Of a DNA stretch of 64,000 nt, positions 16,743 through 25,172 are shown piece after piece. Source of the DNA: Asticcacaulis sp. MM231 (GTDB lineage: Bacteria > Pseudomonadota > Alphaproteobacteria > Caulobacterales > Caulobacteraceae); the NCBI RefSeq assembly GCF_964186625.1, contig NZ_OZ075108.1:2480001-2544000 (forward strand), in the 5' to 3' direction. The first letter of the stretch is position 1. The number at the start of each line of letters is the position of its first letter. A model generated the notes under the pieces. The model saw nothing but the letters and a program-made list of their open reading frames with translations. It had not been told where the DNA came from and did not search any database. The translations under genes and the position numbers were made by a program.

Positions 16743-17534
16743 TTAAGCGATGATGACAACGCGAAGGGCGGTTGCGGCCGGCGCCACGGCGAATTTCAGC
16801 GTCACGGTGTTGAGGTTGGTGCGCTCGATGTCGCACATCACCTCGTCATAATTGCCGCTGTTGCGGTAAACGCCCACGGTCACATCACGGGTGTTGAAGT
16901 TGTGGTTCACCGCAAACGACGTGGCCGAGCCGTCACCAATAGGCGCGGTCGCCTTCAGCTTGCGGCCGGACCATTCCGCCATTTTTTTAGGCGTAATAGC
17001 GCGCACATCATCCGTGCCCGCATCGGCCTCAACCTGCGTGGCGATCTCGATCGTGCCGGCCAGGGTTTCAGAGGCGGCCGCCGCGCTGGAGCCAAAGGGC
17101 GCCCAGACCACCGCGCCAGTGCCCAGCGTAAAGTTGACGCTGGTCTGACGGAAGGTGGCATTGGCGCTGGCCCCTTCCTCGATACTGACCACGGCCTGTT
17201 CAAGTTCATCCGCCGTATTGGCGTTAAGGTGACGGGTGGCGGGAATGGCTGCGCCGTTCCAGATGTAAATCCCGTTTTCGGCAGGCGCGGTCTGATCCTT
17301 GGCAAGGAAGCTATCATTGGCCGCCATATTAATGCCGCCAATGCTGGCGCCAGGCGCGGTCAGATTGATATTGGCGGTCGAAGCGACACGCACCGAATCC
17401 TTCCATGCCAGCCCCTCAACCGCTCGGTTGAGGTCGGCCATGCGCGCCGGTTCATTGTCGCTCGCAGGCGCGGGTAGATTCAGAATGCGGGCGGTGCCGC
17501 CCAGATCGAGATCAGACAAAACGGATTTAGACAT
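16743..17534 (-). CDS. Tail fibre protein
   Basis: 263 residues with the shared attachment N-terminus (MSKSVLSDLDLGGTARILNL), a central fibre segment with TFRQTSVNFTLG, a stretch GTIEIATQVEADAG that also resembles gpH, and a C-terminal ATSFAVNHNFNTRDVTVGVY domain found in the next protein too. A GGAGG site precedes the start. It probably forms part of a fibre with its neighbours. Confidence 0.75.
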   Translation of the reverse strand: MSKSVLSDLDLGGTARILNLPAPASDNEPARMADLNRAVEGLAWKDSVRVASTANINLTAPGASIGGINMAANDSFLAKDQTAPAENGIYIWNGAAIPATRHLNANTADELEQAVVSIEEGASANATFRQTSVNFTLGTGAVVWAPFGSSAAAASETLAGTIEIATQVEADAGTDDVRAITPKKMAEWSGRKLKATAPIGDGSATSFAVNHNFNTRDVTVGVYRNSGNYDEVMCDIERTNLNTVTLKFAVAPAATALRVVIIA

Positions 17535-17542
17535 GAGGCCTC

Positions 17543-17845
17543 CTATAGGCAGTCCACGGAGCCCGTGTAGGGCGCTGCAAAATTGACGGTGAGTTGGTTG
17601 AGCGACTGATGAACGACATCGGCCAGAACCTCGACGCCCCCGACCGAACGCACGGACACATGCGGCTTGCGGCCAAGGTTATGATTGACCGTCCATTGAA
17701 CGGCCGGTGAGGCCTGCAGGTGCTCGTAACGATTGGCCGGATCACCCGGCGGTCCGGGCTCTCCCGGCAGGCCTCGCGGCCCCGGTTCGCCCGGTGGCCC
17801 TTCAAGCACGGGCAGGAGTTCAAACGGATCATCAGCGTCAGTCAT
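17543..17845 (-). CDS. Collagen-like short fibre protein
   Basis: 100 residues with seven to eight Gly-X-Y triplets (GPPGEPGPRGLPGEPGPPG) that should form a short collagen triple helix. A domain WTVNHNLGRKPHVSVRS follows that is homologous to the C-terminus of the adjacent fibre. It likely trimerises as a fibre tip or adaptor. It overlaps the upstream gene by 4 bp. Confidence 0.75.
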   Translation of the reverse strand: MTDADDPFELLPVLEGPPGEPGPRGLPGEPGPPGDPANRYEHLQASPAVQWTVNHNLGRKPHVSVRSVGGVEVLADVVHQSLNQLTVNFAAPYTGSVDCL

Positions 17846-18207
17846 GGGTGCGTCACCGATCTCACCAGCAGGATTTCGCCCTCGACCACCTTGTAACGGC
17901 GGCCGGTGGGCGAAATCAGAAAGGTGTCATAGACAAGCCGCGAATAGGCCATTGCCAGCAGGCTTGCGCGCTGTTCATCCGTGATGGCGTAGCTCAGGAT
18001 GCGGCGGTCGGCATCGATGGCGATGCCGCCATTCTCGGTCGTGAGCTCGAGTAAGGCCTCTGGCTTTGAAAGCCTCACGCGCCATTGCGATCTGGCCGTC
18101 CAGCCCGTCAGCGTAACCGGCGTCGAACCGCGACCAGGCCGGATATAGAAGGCCGGCAGAAGGCTCTCGGTTTGCTCGACGCGGAAATTTCGTCTGTGCG
18201 CTGGCAT
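17842..18207 (-). CDS. Phage structural hypothetical protein
   Basis: A 121-residue protein lying 3 bp after the endolysin stop. The segment PVTLTGWTARSQWRVRLS and the later GIAIDADRRILSYAITDEQ resemble small beta-rich phage proteins that accompany collagen-like fibres. Its role in the fibre is inferred from place. Confidence 0.6.
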   Translation of the reverse strand: MPAHRRNFRVEQTESLLPAFYIRPGRGSTPVTLTGWTARSQWRVRLSKPEALLELTTENGGIAIDADRRILSYAITDEQRASLLAMAYSRLVYDTFLISPTGRRYKVVEGEILLVRSVTHP

Positions 18208-18210
18208 GGC

Positions 18211-18918
18211 CTAGATCCACAGAGCAATAAGGCGGTTGGCCACGCGCGTGCAGTCATCGAGGCCGAGCCTGGCCGGGCCGTTGATGATGCGACGGATGGT
18301 GATAGGGTCGTTGCGGTCGGCCGCAACTGACAGCGTGCGCGCATTCCAGTAGGCGCAGGCAGCGCTTGCGGCGATGTCCGGCGTTTCAAGCCATTGCGGC
18401 GCGGTCACCAGATCGCGGCCGATCAGCTTGCCGACTTCCGCGTAGTTGTCGCGGAAGGTATGCATCAGGTAGCCACGGCCGCGATAACGGTCGCCGTCGC
18501 CAGACGCTTCATTGCCGTTGCCAAGCTGATCGGCATAGACGCGGTTGGCGATGGCAACCGAACCGGCGCGGATGAGGGCCAGCGCATCGCTGTAGCCCTT
18601 CACGCGGGAATAGGTCGCATCGAGGTGGGCGGCGTCACTGTAAGATGTGCTTTCGCGTAGCTTGGTAAAGCCTCGGGTTTCATGGGCGGCATTGGCCAGA
18701 AAATGCGAGATGCGGAAACGCCCGATGATGCCGGCGCGGAGCATGGCTGGCGCCAGAGCCTCGGCATGAACCTTGAGCGCATCCGACTGGCGCACACTGG
18801 CAGCGCAAGCCAGCAGGCAGTGCAGCGTCTTCGGCCCGAAATTGCCGTCAACTGCGCCCGGCTGGTAACCCTTGGAAATCAGGTTGCGTTGCAGGGTTTT
18901 TACTTCGGCGTCTTGCAT
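18211..18918 (-). CDS. Endolysin, GH19 chitinase-like with peptidoglycan-binding domain
   Basis: 235 residues. Residues 1-30 form a peptidoglycan-binding repeat (LQRNLISKGYQPGAVDGNFG). The GH19 lysozyme domain follows with the catalytic Glu in AHETRGFTKLRES and the family motif RYRGRGYLMHTFRDNY. It cleaves the murein backbone during lysis. It starts inside the end of the upstream small membrane protein gene, indicating coupling. No signal peptide is present, so a holin is needed for release. Confidence 0.87.
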   Translation of the reverse strand: MQDAEVKTLQRNLISKGYQPGAVDGNFGPKTLHCLLACAASVRQSDALKVHAEALAPAMLRAGIIGRFRISHFLANAAHETRGFTKLRESTSYSDAAHLDATYSRVKGYSDALALIRAGSVAIANRVYADQLGNGNEASGDGDRYRGRGYLMHTFRDNYAEVGKLIGRDLVTAPQWLETPDIAASAACAYWNARTLSVAADRNDPITIRRIINGPARLGLDDCTRVANRLIALWI

Positions 18919-19034
18919 GTGCGCGCCTCCTTCATATGCGTGGTGGCGCGCTTGTCGTGATGTGCCGCGCGTAACAGGGCGGCGGCCGTGCCGATCAGCA
19001 GAAACACGCTCACACAGATGATGATGGGGCTCAT
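18900..19034 (-). CDS. Small membrane protein in lysis cassette
   Basis: 44 residues beginning MSPIIICVSVFLLIG, with one transmembrane helix and a basic tail. It overlaps the holin stop by 4 bp (ATGA) and the endolysin start by 19 bp, which supports a real coupled gene. It could be a second holin, an antiholin or a regulator of lysis timing; the sequence does not decide. Confidence 0.6.
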   Translation of the reverse strand: MSPIIICVSVFLLIGTAAALLRAAHHDKRATTHMKEARTCKTPK

Positions 19035-19372
19035 GCTAGCTCCTTCTTCTTCTTTTCGGCCAGATACTTCACGGCATCGAGCAGGAAGCCGAAGCCCAGC
19101 GCGCCCAGCGCCATGGCGATAGGAATCGATGTGACCGGTTCAAGCTTGAGATAGATCGTGGCCGTGATGGCGATGGTGGCGAAGGCGGGCAGCGCCATCA
19201 GCTCGGAATAGGTCAGCCACAGGCGCTTGCGCCGCCAGTGCGCGGCCAGCGTCGGGTCTTCCGGTGGATCGCTGGCAAGGGCAAAGAGCATCATGCCGAG
19301 CTTGCCGACCACAACCGCCAGCGCGCTGAAAAAGCTGAGCGTCCAGAAAAGGTAGATGTCATGTTTGGTCAT
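19031..19372 (-). CDS. Holin, three transmembrane helices
   Basis: 113 residues with helices around YLFWTLSFFSALAVVVG, LMALPAFATIAITATIY and IAMALGALGFGFLL and a Lys-rich C-terminus (YLAEKKKKEL). This is the arrangement of a class I holin that opens the inner membrane for the endolysin. It is the first gene of the minus lysis/fibre operon. MTKHDIY at 19372 is preferred over the ATG at 19390. Confidence 0.78.
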   Translation of the reverse strand: MTKHDIYLFWTLSFFSALAVVVGKLGMMLFALASDPPEDPTLAAHWRRKRLWLTYSELMALPAFATIAITATIYLKLEPVTSIPIAMALGALGFGFLLDAVKYLAEKKKKELA

Positions 19373-19460
19373 GGGTGGGCGAAATTCCACGGGCCGCCCG
19401 TTTCGGGCACGTCAAGGCCTGACCATCGCCCCTAGGGGCGGAAGGGTTCCAGCTTGCCCG

Positions 19461-19483
19461 CCTGTCACAGCGCCCCTGACAGG
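19461..19483. promoter_or_regulatory. Late operator 2, same 23-bp palindrome inverted
   Basis: This is the exact reverse complement of the sites at 8236 and 23047. It lies 46 bp upstream of the J gene ATG and about 90 bp upstream of the holin ATG, between divergent operons, and could activate both. Confidence 0.75.
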
Positions 19484-19529
19484 TGGCTAAGGATGCGCGG
19501 CCCCGGCGCACGGGATCAATGTGGCGCGC

Positions 19530-20402
19530 ATGAGTTCCGCCACCGCCATTGATCTGTCCAAAGTCCCGTTTCCCGATGTTGTCGAAGAGCTCAGTTTCGA
19601 GACCCTCTTCGCGCAGATGGCGGAAAGCGTGCGCCTCGGCATTCCCGGCGTCATCGACCCCCTGCCCGATTTTGACGAAACCATCGAGAGCGATCCCGCC
19701 GTCAAGGTTCTGCAAGCCGCCGCGCACTGGCGTCTCTTCGATCGTCAGCGTGTCAATGACGCCGCCATGGCGGTCATGGTCGCCTATGCTACCGGCGCGG
19801 ATCTCGATAATCTGGCGGTGCTGGCACAGGTCACCCGCCTTGCCGGTGAGAGCGACGATGACTTGCGCGAGCGCATCATCCTTGCGCCAGAGAGCTATTC
19901 CGTGGCCGGTCCCGAACTGGCCTATATCTATCATGCCCTCTCGGCCGATCCTGATGTGGCCGATGCCAGCGCCACCAGCCCATCCCCCGGCGAGGTGGTG
20001 GTCTCGATCCTCTCGCGCACCGGCGATGGTGAGGCGGGCGCCCCGCTGATCGCTACGGTGGCCAGCGTCCTGACCGCCGATGAAATCCGCCCCCTGACCG
20101 ATAGCGTCACGGTCCAGTCCGCCACCATCGTCGAGTACAGCATCACGGCCAGCCTCTGGACCTTCAGCGGCCCGGATCGCGCCACCGTGCTGGCCGAGGC
20201 CGCTGTCAAGCTCGATGCCTATGTCGCGGAATCGCGCAAGATCGGCCGTGACATCACCCGCAACGGTATCGGCTCAGCCCTGCGTGTCGCCGGTGTGCAG
20301 AATGTCACCATCGCTTCGCCCGCTGCTGATGTGGTGATCAGCAGCACGCAGGCCGCCCACTGCACCGGCATTATCCTCAACGATATGGGGACGGCCGCAT
20401 GA
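19530..20402 (+). CDS. J: Baseplate assembly protein, P2 gpJ family
   Basis: 290 residues of the baseplate wedge family. Typical stretches are LSKVPFPDVVEELSFETL, YATGADLDNLAVLAQVTR and DLRERIILAPESYSVAGP. The ATG at 19530 is preferred over a GTG at 19521; the start context GGCGCGCATGAG is shared with gene V. No clear ribosome site is visible, and the expected transcription start lies very near the ATG. Confidence 0.9.
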   Translation: MSSATAIDLSKVPFPDVVEELSFETLFAQMAESVRLGIPGVIDPLPDFDETIESDPAVKVLQAAAHWRLFDRQRVNDAAMAVMVAYATGADLDNLAVLAQVTRLAGESDDDLRERIILAPESYSVAGPELAYIYHALSADPDVADASATSPSPGEVVVSILSRTGDGEAGAPLIATVASVLTADEIRPLTDSVTVQSATIVEYSITASLWTFSGPDRATVLAEAAVKLDAYVAESRKIGRDITRNGIGSALRVAGVQNVTIASPAADVVISSTQAAHCTGIILNDMGTAA

Positions 20403-20933
20403 TGAGCGTCCTGCCGCCCAACGCCAGCCATCTGGAGCGCGCCCTTGAGGCGGCCATCCAAACCCCTGCCCTGCCGGTTCCGATCCGCGATCTGTGGTCG
20501 CCTGATCGCTGCCCGGTGCAATACCTGCCGTGGCTGGCGCGAGCGCTCTCCATCGATACCCTGGTCGCCCGACTGGCCGGAATTGGTCAAGCGCGCGCGC
20601 ATCCGGCAGGCCTATTACATCCAGCGTCGTAAGGGCTCGGTCGCTTCTGTGCGCGCCGTGGTCGAGGCGCTGGGCGCATCCGTCGCCATCCGCGAATGGT
20701 GGCAAAGCACGCCCAAGGGCACGCCGCACACCTTCGATGTCGTCATCAACATCAATATGTCAGGGGCGGTGCCTGCCGATTATCAGGCCACCATCCTGCG
20801 CGAAATCGAGCGCACCAAGCCATTGCGCTCCCACTTCACCCTCACACAAGGGCTTCAGGCCACGGGCGATATCGGCATCAAGGCCGTGGCGCGCCCCGTG
20901 ATCAGCGCCCGGATTTCAGCGGAGGCCGCGTGA
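20399..20933 (+). pseudogene. I: Tail protein, P2 gpI family, broken by a one-base frameshift
   Basis: The first frame (20399-20632) carries MSVLPPNASHLERALEAA and LPWLARALSID. The family sequence then continues in another frame with WSPDWPELVKRARI and YIQRRKGSVASVRAVVEAL to 20933. Removing one C from the ACCC at 20558-20561 restores one frame of about 178 residues, the normal gpI length. It overlaps J by 4 bp. Either the prophage is defective in tail assembly or the base is a sequence error. Confidence 0.85.
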
Positions 20934-22777
20934 GCCTGTCTATCGTCGTCACCAATGGCGGTTTAGCCGCCCTCGCCGCCGCGCAAGCCAACGGTACACT
21001 GCCGCTGGTCATCACGAAGGTCGGGGTATCACCCACCGCCATCACGCCGGTGCCGACCCTGACAGCGCTGGCTGGCGAAACCAAGCAAATCACCACGATT
21101 TCCGGCCTGACCACGGATTCGAAGAGCGCCCATATCACGGTGCAGGATCAGACCTCGGACGACTATACGGTACGGTCCTTCGGCCTCTATCTGGCTAATG
21201 GCACGCTCTTCGCCCTCTACGGCCAGCCGGACGCGATCATCGTCAAGACAGACGCCTCGGTGCTTAATCTCGCCATCGATATCCAGTTCGCGTCCATCAC
21301 GGCCGCCAGCCTGTCCTTTGGTGACACCAATTTCGCCAACCCGGACGCGACAACCGTCACCAAGGGCGTGGTCGAGCTGGCCACCTCGGCTGAGGCCGTT
21401 GCGGGCACAGATACGGTGCGCGCGGTTACGCCCTCCGGTTTGTGGGCAGCTTTCACCGCCCTGCTGTCGAGCTTCGGCGTCTGGCGCGCCTCCAACGATG
21501 GCGCAGGCTCCGGCCTCGACGCCGATCTGCTCGATGGCTTGGAGGGCGCTGACTATGTGAAAAAAACGGATGCGGCCACCACAGCCGCCGCCGGTGTCTC
21601 GGCTCTGGCCACGGCGGCGGAAACGCAGGCCGGCACGGTCACCAACAAGGCCGTCACTCCCTCCGGCTTTCTGTCGGCCTTCACCGCCCTGGTCGCGGCC
21701 TTCCAGATCTGGCGCGCCTCGAATGACGGCGCGGGCTCCGGCCTCGATGCCGATCTGCTCGATGGCCAGCACGGCAGCTATTATCTCGCCGCCTCGGCCT
21801 ACACCGCAGCCGATGTTAAGGCGAAAATGCTCACGGTAGATGGCTCCGGCTCCGGTCTTGACGCCGATCTGCTTGATGGTCAGGACGGCGCATACTACGC
21901 CAATATCCTCGCCCGCCTCGGATACACGCCTGTTCAACAAGGCGGCGGCGCCGGCCAAGGCACGAATAAGATCTATATCGGCTGGTCGGGCTCCCGAGTG
22001 AAGATGCAGGTTGACAGCTCGGACATGGGAAATGTTGTCTTCGACGGCAACATATCTGATGTCTGGCGCGCCTCCACTGACGGCTCCGGCTCCGGCCTCG
22101 ATGCCGATTTGCTCGATGGTCAGGACGGGGCATACTACGCCAATGTTATCGCCCGCCTCGGATACACGCCTCTGAATTCCGGCAGCTACACCGCTGGCGA
22201 CATTCTGGGGAAAATGGTCAGCGTGGATGGCTCCGGCTCCGGCCTCGACGCCGATCTCCTTGATGGTCAGGACGGGTCATACTACGCCAATGTTGTCGCC
22301 CGCCTCGGCTACACGCCCGCCAATGCCGCCGGCCAGAATTTCGGTGGCTCGCTCGCTGTCGGCGGCAGCCCAGTCTGGTTCGCCGGCAACGATGGGGCTG
22401 GCTCCGGCCTCGACGCCGATCTGCTCGACGGAAAAGATGCGGCGGCGTTCGCGCTAGCTGCCCTGACCAGCTCCGTTCTTCCCGCTGGTTCGAACGGGAA
22501 TGGCACATGGTTCAAAATTGGAAACCTGATTATCCAATGCGGCATGAAGTCAACCATATCGCCCGACAACCCGGCGACAATCACCTATCCGATCGCCCTG
22601 TCGAACGCGCCGTTTTTCTTTATCGCAGGCACGCGCATTTCCAGCTTCGATGGCGGGGCTGACAGCTTCGCCCAGATCATTGGAACGCCCGGAACCGCCA
22701 GCATGACCGTGGCCAATCAGCGCGCCAACAATTCCGCCACCATCGATGTCCCTTGGATGATTGCAGCCTGGACCTAA
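20930..22777 (+). CDS. H: Tail fibre protein, P2 gpH-like, with LDADLLDG repeats
   Basis: About 615 residues from the GTG at 20930, which overlaps the end of gpI. The N-terminal 150 residues (NGGLAALAAAQANGTL and onward) are the baseplate-binding fibre domain. Two KGVVELATSAEA-type segments and six copies of a SGLDADLLDG motif follow, several with YYANVIARLGYTP. A variable C-terminal domain (from about TWFKIGNLIIQCG) probably binds the receptor. The same frame is open upstream to 20696 but there it only shadows gpI. Confidence 0.83.
   Translation: MSLSIVVTNGGLAALAAAQANGTLPLVITKVGVSPTAITPVPTLTALAGETKQITTISGLTTDSKSAHITVQDQTSDDYTVRSFGLYLANGTLFALYGQPDAIIVKTDASVLNLAIDIQFASITAASLSFGDTNFANPDATTVTKGVVELATSAEAVAGTDTVRAVTPSGLWAAFTALLSSFGVWRASNDGAGSGLDADLLDGLEGADYVKKTDAATTAAAGVSALATAAETQAGTVTNKAVTPSGFLSAFTALVAAFQIWRASNDGAGSGLDADLLDGQHGSYYLAASAYTAADVKAKMLTVDGSGSGLDADLLDGQDGAYYANILARLGYTPVQQGGGAGQGTNKIYIGWSGSRVKMQVDSSDMGNVVFDGNISDVWRASTDGSGSGLDADLLDGQDGAYYANVIARLGYTPLNSGSYTAGDILGKMVSVDGSGSGLDADLLDGQDGSYYANVVARLGYTPANAAGQNFGGSLAVGGSPVWFAGNDGAGSGLDADLLDGKDAAAFALAALTSSVLPAGSNGNGTWFKIGNLIIQCGMKSTISPDNPATITYPIALSNAPFFFIAGTRISSFDGGADSFAQIIGTPGTASMTVANQRANNSATIDVPWMIAAWT
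21490..22445 (+). repeat. Imperfect DNA repeats inside the tail fibre gene
   Basis: Six imperfect repeats encode (A/S)GSGLDADLLDG. Each begins with a GGCTCCGG-like segment followed by CTCGA(T/C)GCCGATCTGCTCGA or close variants. Such repeats allow recombination that changes fibre length or tip. Confidence 0.7.
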
Positions 22778-22789
22778 AGGAGAAAATTC

Positions 22790-23023
22790 ATGAAAACCAC
22801 CATCGGCGCTTTCGACGCCAAAGTCAAAACCGTTGAGGTCACCTTCACCGAAGGCAAGATCACCCACACACGCCCCGTCAATGCCTGCCTTGATGAAGAC
22901 GGCGGATACGACATCGAGGCCACCAAGGCGCGCGTCGCTGAGGTGGCGAGCGGTGTCGCGGCCAAGATCGCGGCCGGCGTCATCACCGCCCAGCCCGCGC
23001 CCACGAAAAAGCCCACCGCGTAA
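22790..23023 (+). CDS. Small phage protein after tail fibre
   Basis: 77 residues beginning MKTTIGAFDAKVKTVEVTF, with a preceding AGGAG site. It occupies the place of the fibre-assembly gene in P2 but shows no similarity I can recognise to gpG. It may be a fibre chaperone or tip accessory; function unknown. Confidence 0.55.
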   Translation: MKTTIGAFDAKVKTVEVTFTEGKITHTRPVNACLDEDGGYDIEATKARVAEVASGVAAKIAAGVITAQPAPTKKPTA

Positions 23024-23046
23024 GTCGCCCACCTAAAGCCCGCGCA

Positions 23047-23069
23047 CCTGTCAGGGGCGCTGTGACAGG
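23047..23069. promoter_or_regulatory. Late operator 3 upstream of gene V
   Basis: Identical to the site at 8236. It ends 44 bp before the ATG of V. The spacing from site to ATG (44-46 bp) is the same at terminase, J and V, supporting a common activated promoter. Confidence 0.75.
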
Positions 23070-23113
23070 CCGCCCGCGTAGCGCACATGCGCGCGTGGTG
23101 CATCATGGCGCGC

Positions 23114-23659
23114 ATGAGCCAGACCTCCGCCGATGCACATGATACGATCAGCGATATGATCCGCTTCGGCAAGGTCGAAGCGGTGGCGGATGGCCATGCC
23201 ACGGTCTCGTTTGGCGATATCGTCTCTCCTCCCTTGCGATGGCTCACGCTCGCCGGTTTCTTCGGCCTCTATTTTCCCTTGTCGGTCGGCCAACAGGTGG
23301 CTGTCCTGTGCCCCGATGGTGATATCACGGGCGCGCTGATCATCGGCGGCATTCCGTGCGATGCCTTCCCGCTCCCCGGCGATGGCCTCAAGATCGTCCT
23401 GAAGATGCCGGATGGCACGATCATCACCTGCGACGCCGCCACCCACACCCTGACCTTCGCCCTCGCGGCTGGTGGCAAGGTGATCGCCAACGCCCCCGGC
23501 GGCTTCGAGCTGACCGGCGATGTCAAACTGACCGGCAAGATGGATGTGACCGGCAAGGTTCACTCCGATGACGATGTGACGGCCACCTCGATCAGCCTGA
23601 AATCCCACAAACACGCGGGCATCACGGCCGGCGCAGCCAAAACGGCAGGTCCTGAATGA
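23114..23659 (+). CDS. V: Baseplate spike protein, P2 gpV family
   Basis: 181 residues forming the trimeric membrane-piercing spike. An N-terminal OB-fold (RFGKVEAVADGHATVSFGD) is followed by the beta-helix region with repeated DVKLTGKMDVTGKV and a C-terminal tip containing SHKH, the HxH motif that binds iron in P2 gpV. MSQTSADAH at 23114 is preferred over upstream ATGs at 23086 and 23105 because of the shared promoter spacing. Confidence 0.9.
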   Translation: MSQTSADAHDTISDMIRFGKVEAVADGHATVSFGDIVSPPLRWLTLAGFFGLYFPLSVGQQVAVLCPDGDITGALIIGGIPCDAFPLPGDGLKIVLKMPDGTIITCDAATHTLTFALAAGGKVIANAPGGFELTGDVKLTGKMDVTGKVHSDDDVTATSISLKSHKHAGITAGAAKTAGPE

Positions 23660-23997
23660 CAGGCATGAACCGCACCACGGGCAAACCCATCGACGGTCTG
23701 GCGTTTATCCTTCAGTCGATCAAGGACATCCTGACCACGCCCGTGGGCTCCCGAACCTTTCGCCGCGACTATGGCTCGTACCTGCACCGCGTCATCGATA
23801 TGGCGGCCACCGCCGCCACCCGTCTGCTGGCCTCGGCCTATTGCGCCAGCGCCATCGCCCGCTGGGAGAAACGCGTCAAGCTGACACGGGTCAAGGTCAC
23901 CCTGCCGGACGCTACCGGCGCGGGTAGCGTCTATATCGAAGGCCACCGCATCGACCTGCCGGTTCCCGAAGAGTTTTCCGCATCCATCCAACTTTAA
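23656..23997 (+). CDS. W: Baseplate protein, P2 gpW/gp25 family
   Basis: 113 residues of the gp25-like baseplate wedge family, with the typical core IKDILTTPVGSRTFRRDYGS. It overlaps V by 4 bp. Its place before the sheath gene and away from J is a rearrangement relative to P2, where V, W, J and I are contiguous. Confidence 0.9.
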   Translation: MTGMNRTTGKPIDGLAFILQSIKDILTTPVGSRTFRRDYGSYLHRVIDMAATAATRLLASAYCASAIARWEKRVKLTRVKVTLPDATGAGSVYIEGHRIDLPVPEEFSASIQL

Positions 23998-24007
23998 GAG
24001 GCCCATC

Positions 24008-25147
24008 ATGCCCATTCATCACGGCATCAAGATCACCGAATCCGGCACCGGCACCCGCCCGATCGCTACGGCGTCCACCTCTGTTATCGGTCTGGTCGCT
24101 ATCGCCAGCGATGCCGACGACGCCACCTTCCCACTCGATACGCCGGTCCTGATCACCGATGTCAGTGCCGCCATCGGCAAGGCGGGCGTGCTGGGCACGC
24201 TGGCCAAGGCGCTTCAGGCCATTGCCGACCAGTGCAACCCGATCATTGTGGTGGTGCGCGTCGAGGAAGGCGGAAGCCTGGCTGAAACCAACACCGCCCT
24301 GATCGGCACCACCACCTCGCAAGGTCAACTCACCGGCATGCAGGCGCTGCTGGCCGCGCAAGGCAAGCTGGGCGTCACACCCAAGATCATCGGCGTCCCC
24401 GGTCATGACAATCTGGCGGTCACCGCCGCCATGGCCGCCGTCACGCAAAAGCTGCGCGGCATGTGCTATGCGCAGGCGCAAGGCGATGTCATCTCCACCG
24501 CCATCCTCTACCGTGCGAATTTCAGCCAGCGCGAACTGATGCTGCTGTGGCCTGACTTCACCGCCTGGTCGGGCGAGGCCGTGGCCCGTGCGCTGGGCGT
24601 GCGCGCCAAGATCGACGCTCTGGTCGGTTGGCATAAGTCGATCTCCAACTATGGCGTCAATGGCGTCACCGGGATCTCGAGGGACGTCCATTTCGACATG
24701 GCGGGCGTGGCTACCGATGCGGCCCTGCTTAACGATGCCGACATCACCACCCTGATCCGCAATGAGGGCTTCAAGTTCTGGGGTAACCGCACCTGCTCGG
24801 ATGATCCGCTCTTCGCCTTCGAGCCCGCCGTCCGCACCAACTATGTGCTTCAGGACAGCATCGCCAAGGGTCTGGAATGGGCCATCGACAAGCCGATCAC
24901 CGCCGCCCTGATCAAGGATATCCTTAAATCGGTCAATGCCATGTTCCGCAGCCTGAAATCGCAGGGCCTGATCATCGGGGCGAAGGCCTGGTTCGATGCG
25001 ACCAAGAACCCCAAGGAAGCGCTCGCCGCCGGCAAGGTGGCCATCAGCTACGACTACACGCCGTGCGCCCCGCTCGAATCGCTGACGGCCGACGCCAACA
25101 TCACCGATGTCTACTATGCCGACCTGGTCAACCAGCTCGCCGCGTAA
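24008..25147 (+). CDS. FI: Contractile tail sheath, P2 FI family
   Basis: 379 residues of the sheath family, with HHGIKITESGTGTRPI at the N-terminus, NYGVNGVTGISRDVHFD in the middle and FWGNRTCSDDP near residue 258. The sheath contracts to drive the tube into the cell. It lies directly after W with a preceding AGAGG site. Confidence 0.93.
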   Translation: MPIHHGIKITESGTGTRPIATASTSVIGLVAIASDADDATFPLDTPVLITDVSAAIGKAGVLGTLAKALQAIADQCNPIIVVVRVEEGGSLAETNTALIGTTTSQGQLTGMQALLAAQGKLGVTPKIIGVPGHDNLAVTAAMAAVTQKLRGMCYAQAQGDVISTAILYRANFSQRELMLLWPDFTAWSGEAVARALGVRAKIDALVGWHKSISNYGVNGVTGISRDVHFDMAGVATDAALLNDADITTLIRNEGFKFWGNRTCSDDPLFAFEPAVRTNYVLQDSIAKGLEWAIDKPITAALIKDILKSVNAMFRSLKSQGLIIGAKAWFDATKNPKEALAAGKVAISYDYTPCAPLESLTADANITDVYYADLVNQLAA

Positions 25148-25172
25148 ACCCCAACCCCGTTAGGAGACAGCG

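Noticed and set aside
20696..20930. Upstream extension of the tail fibre gene
   Set aside because: This stretch overlaps gpI in another frame; the GTG at 20930 gives the family-typical N-terminus.
21490..22445. Repeats considered as a CRISPR array or satellite
   Set aside because: Repeats are in frame, vary in spacing and encode the LDADLLDG fibre motif; there are no unique spacers of fixed length.
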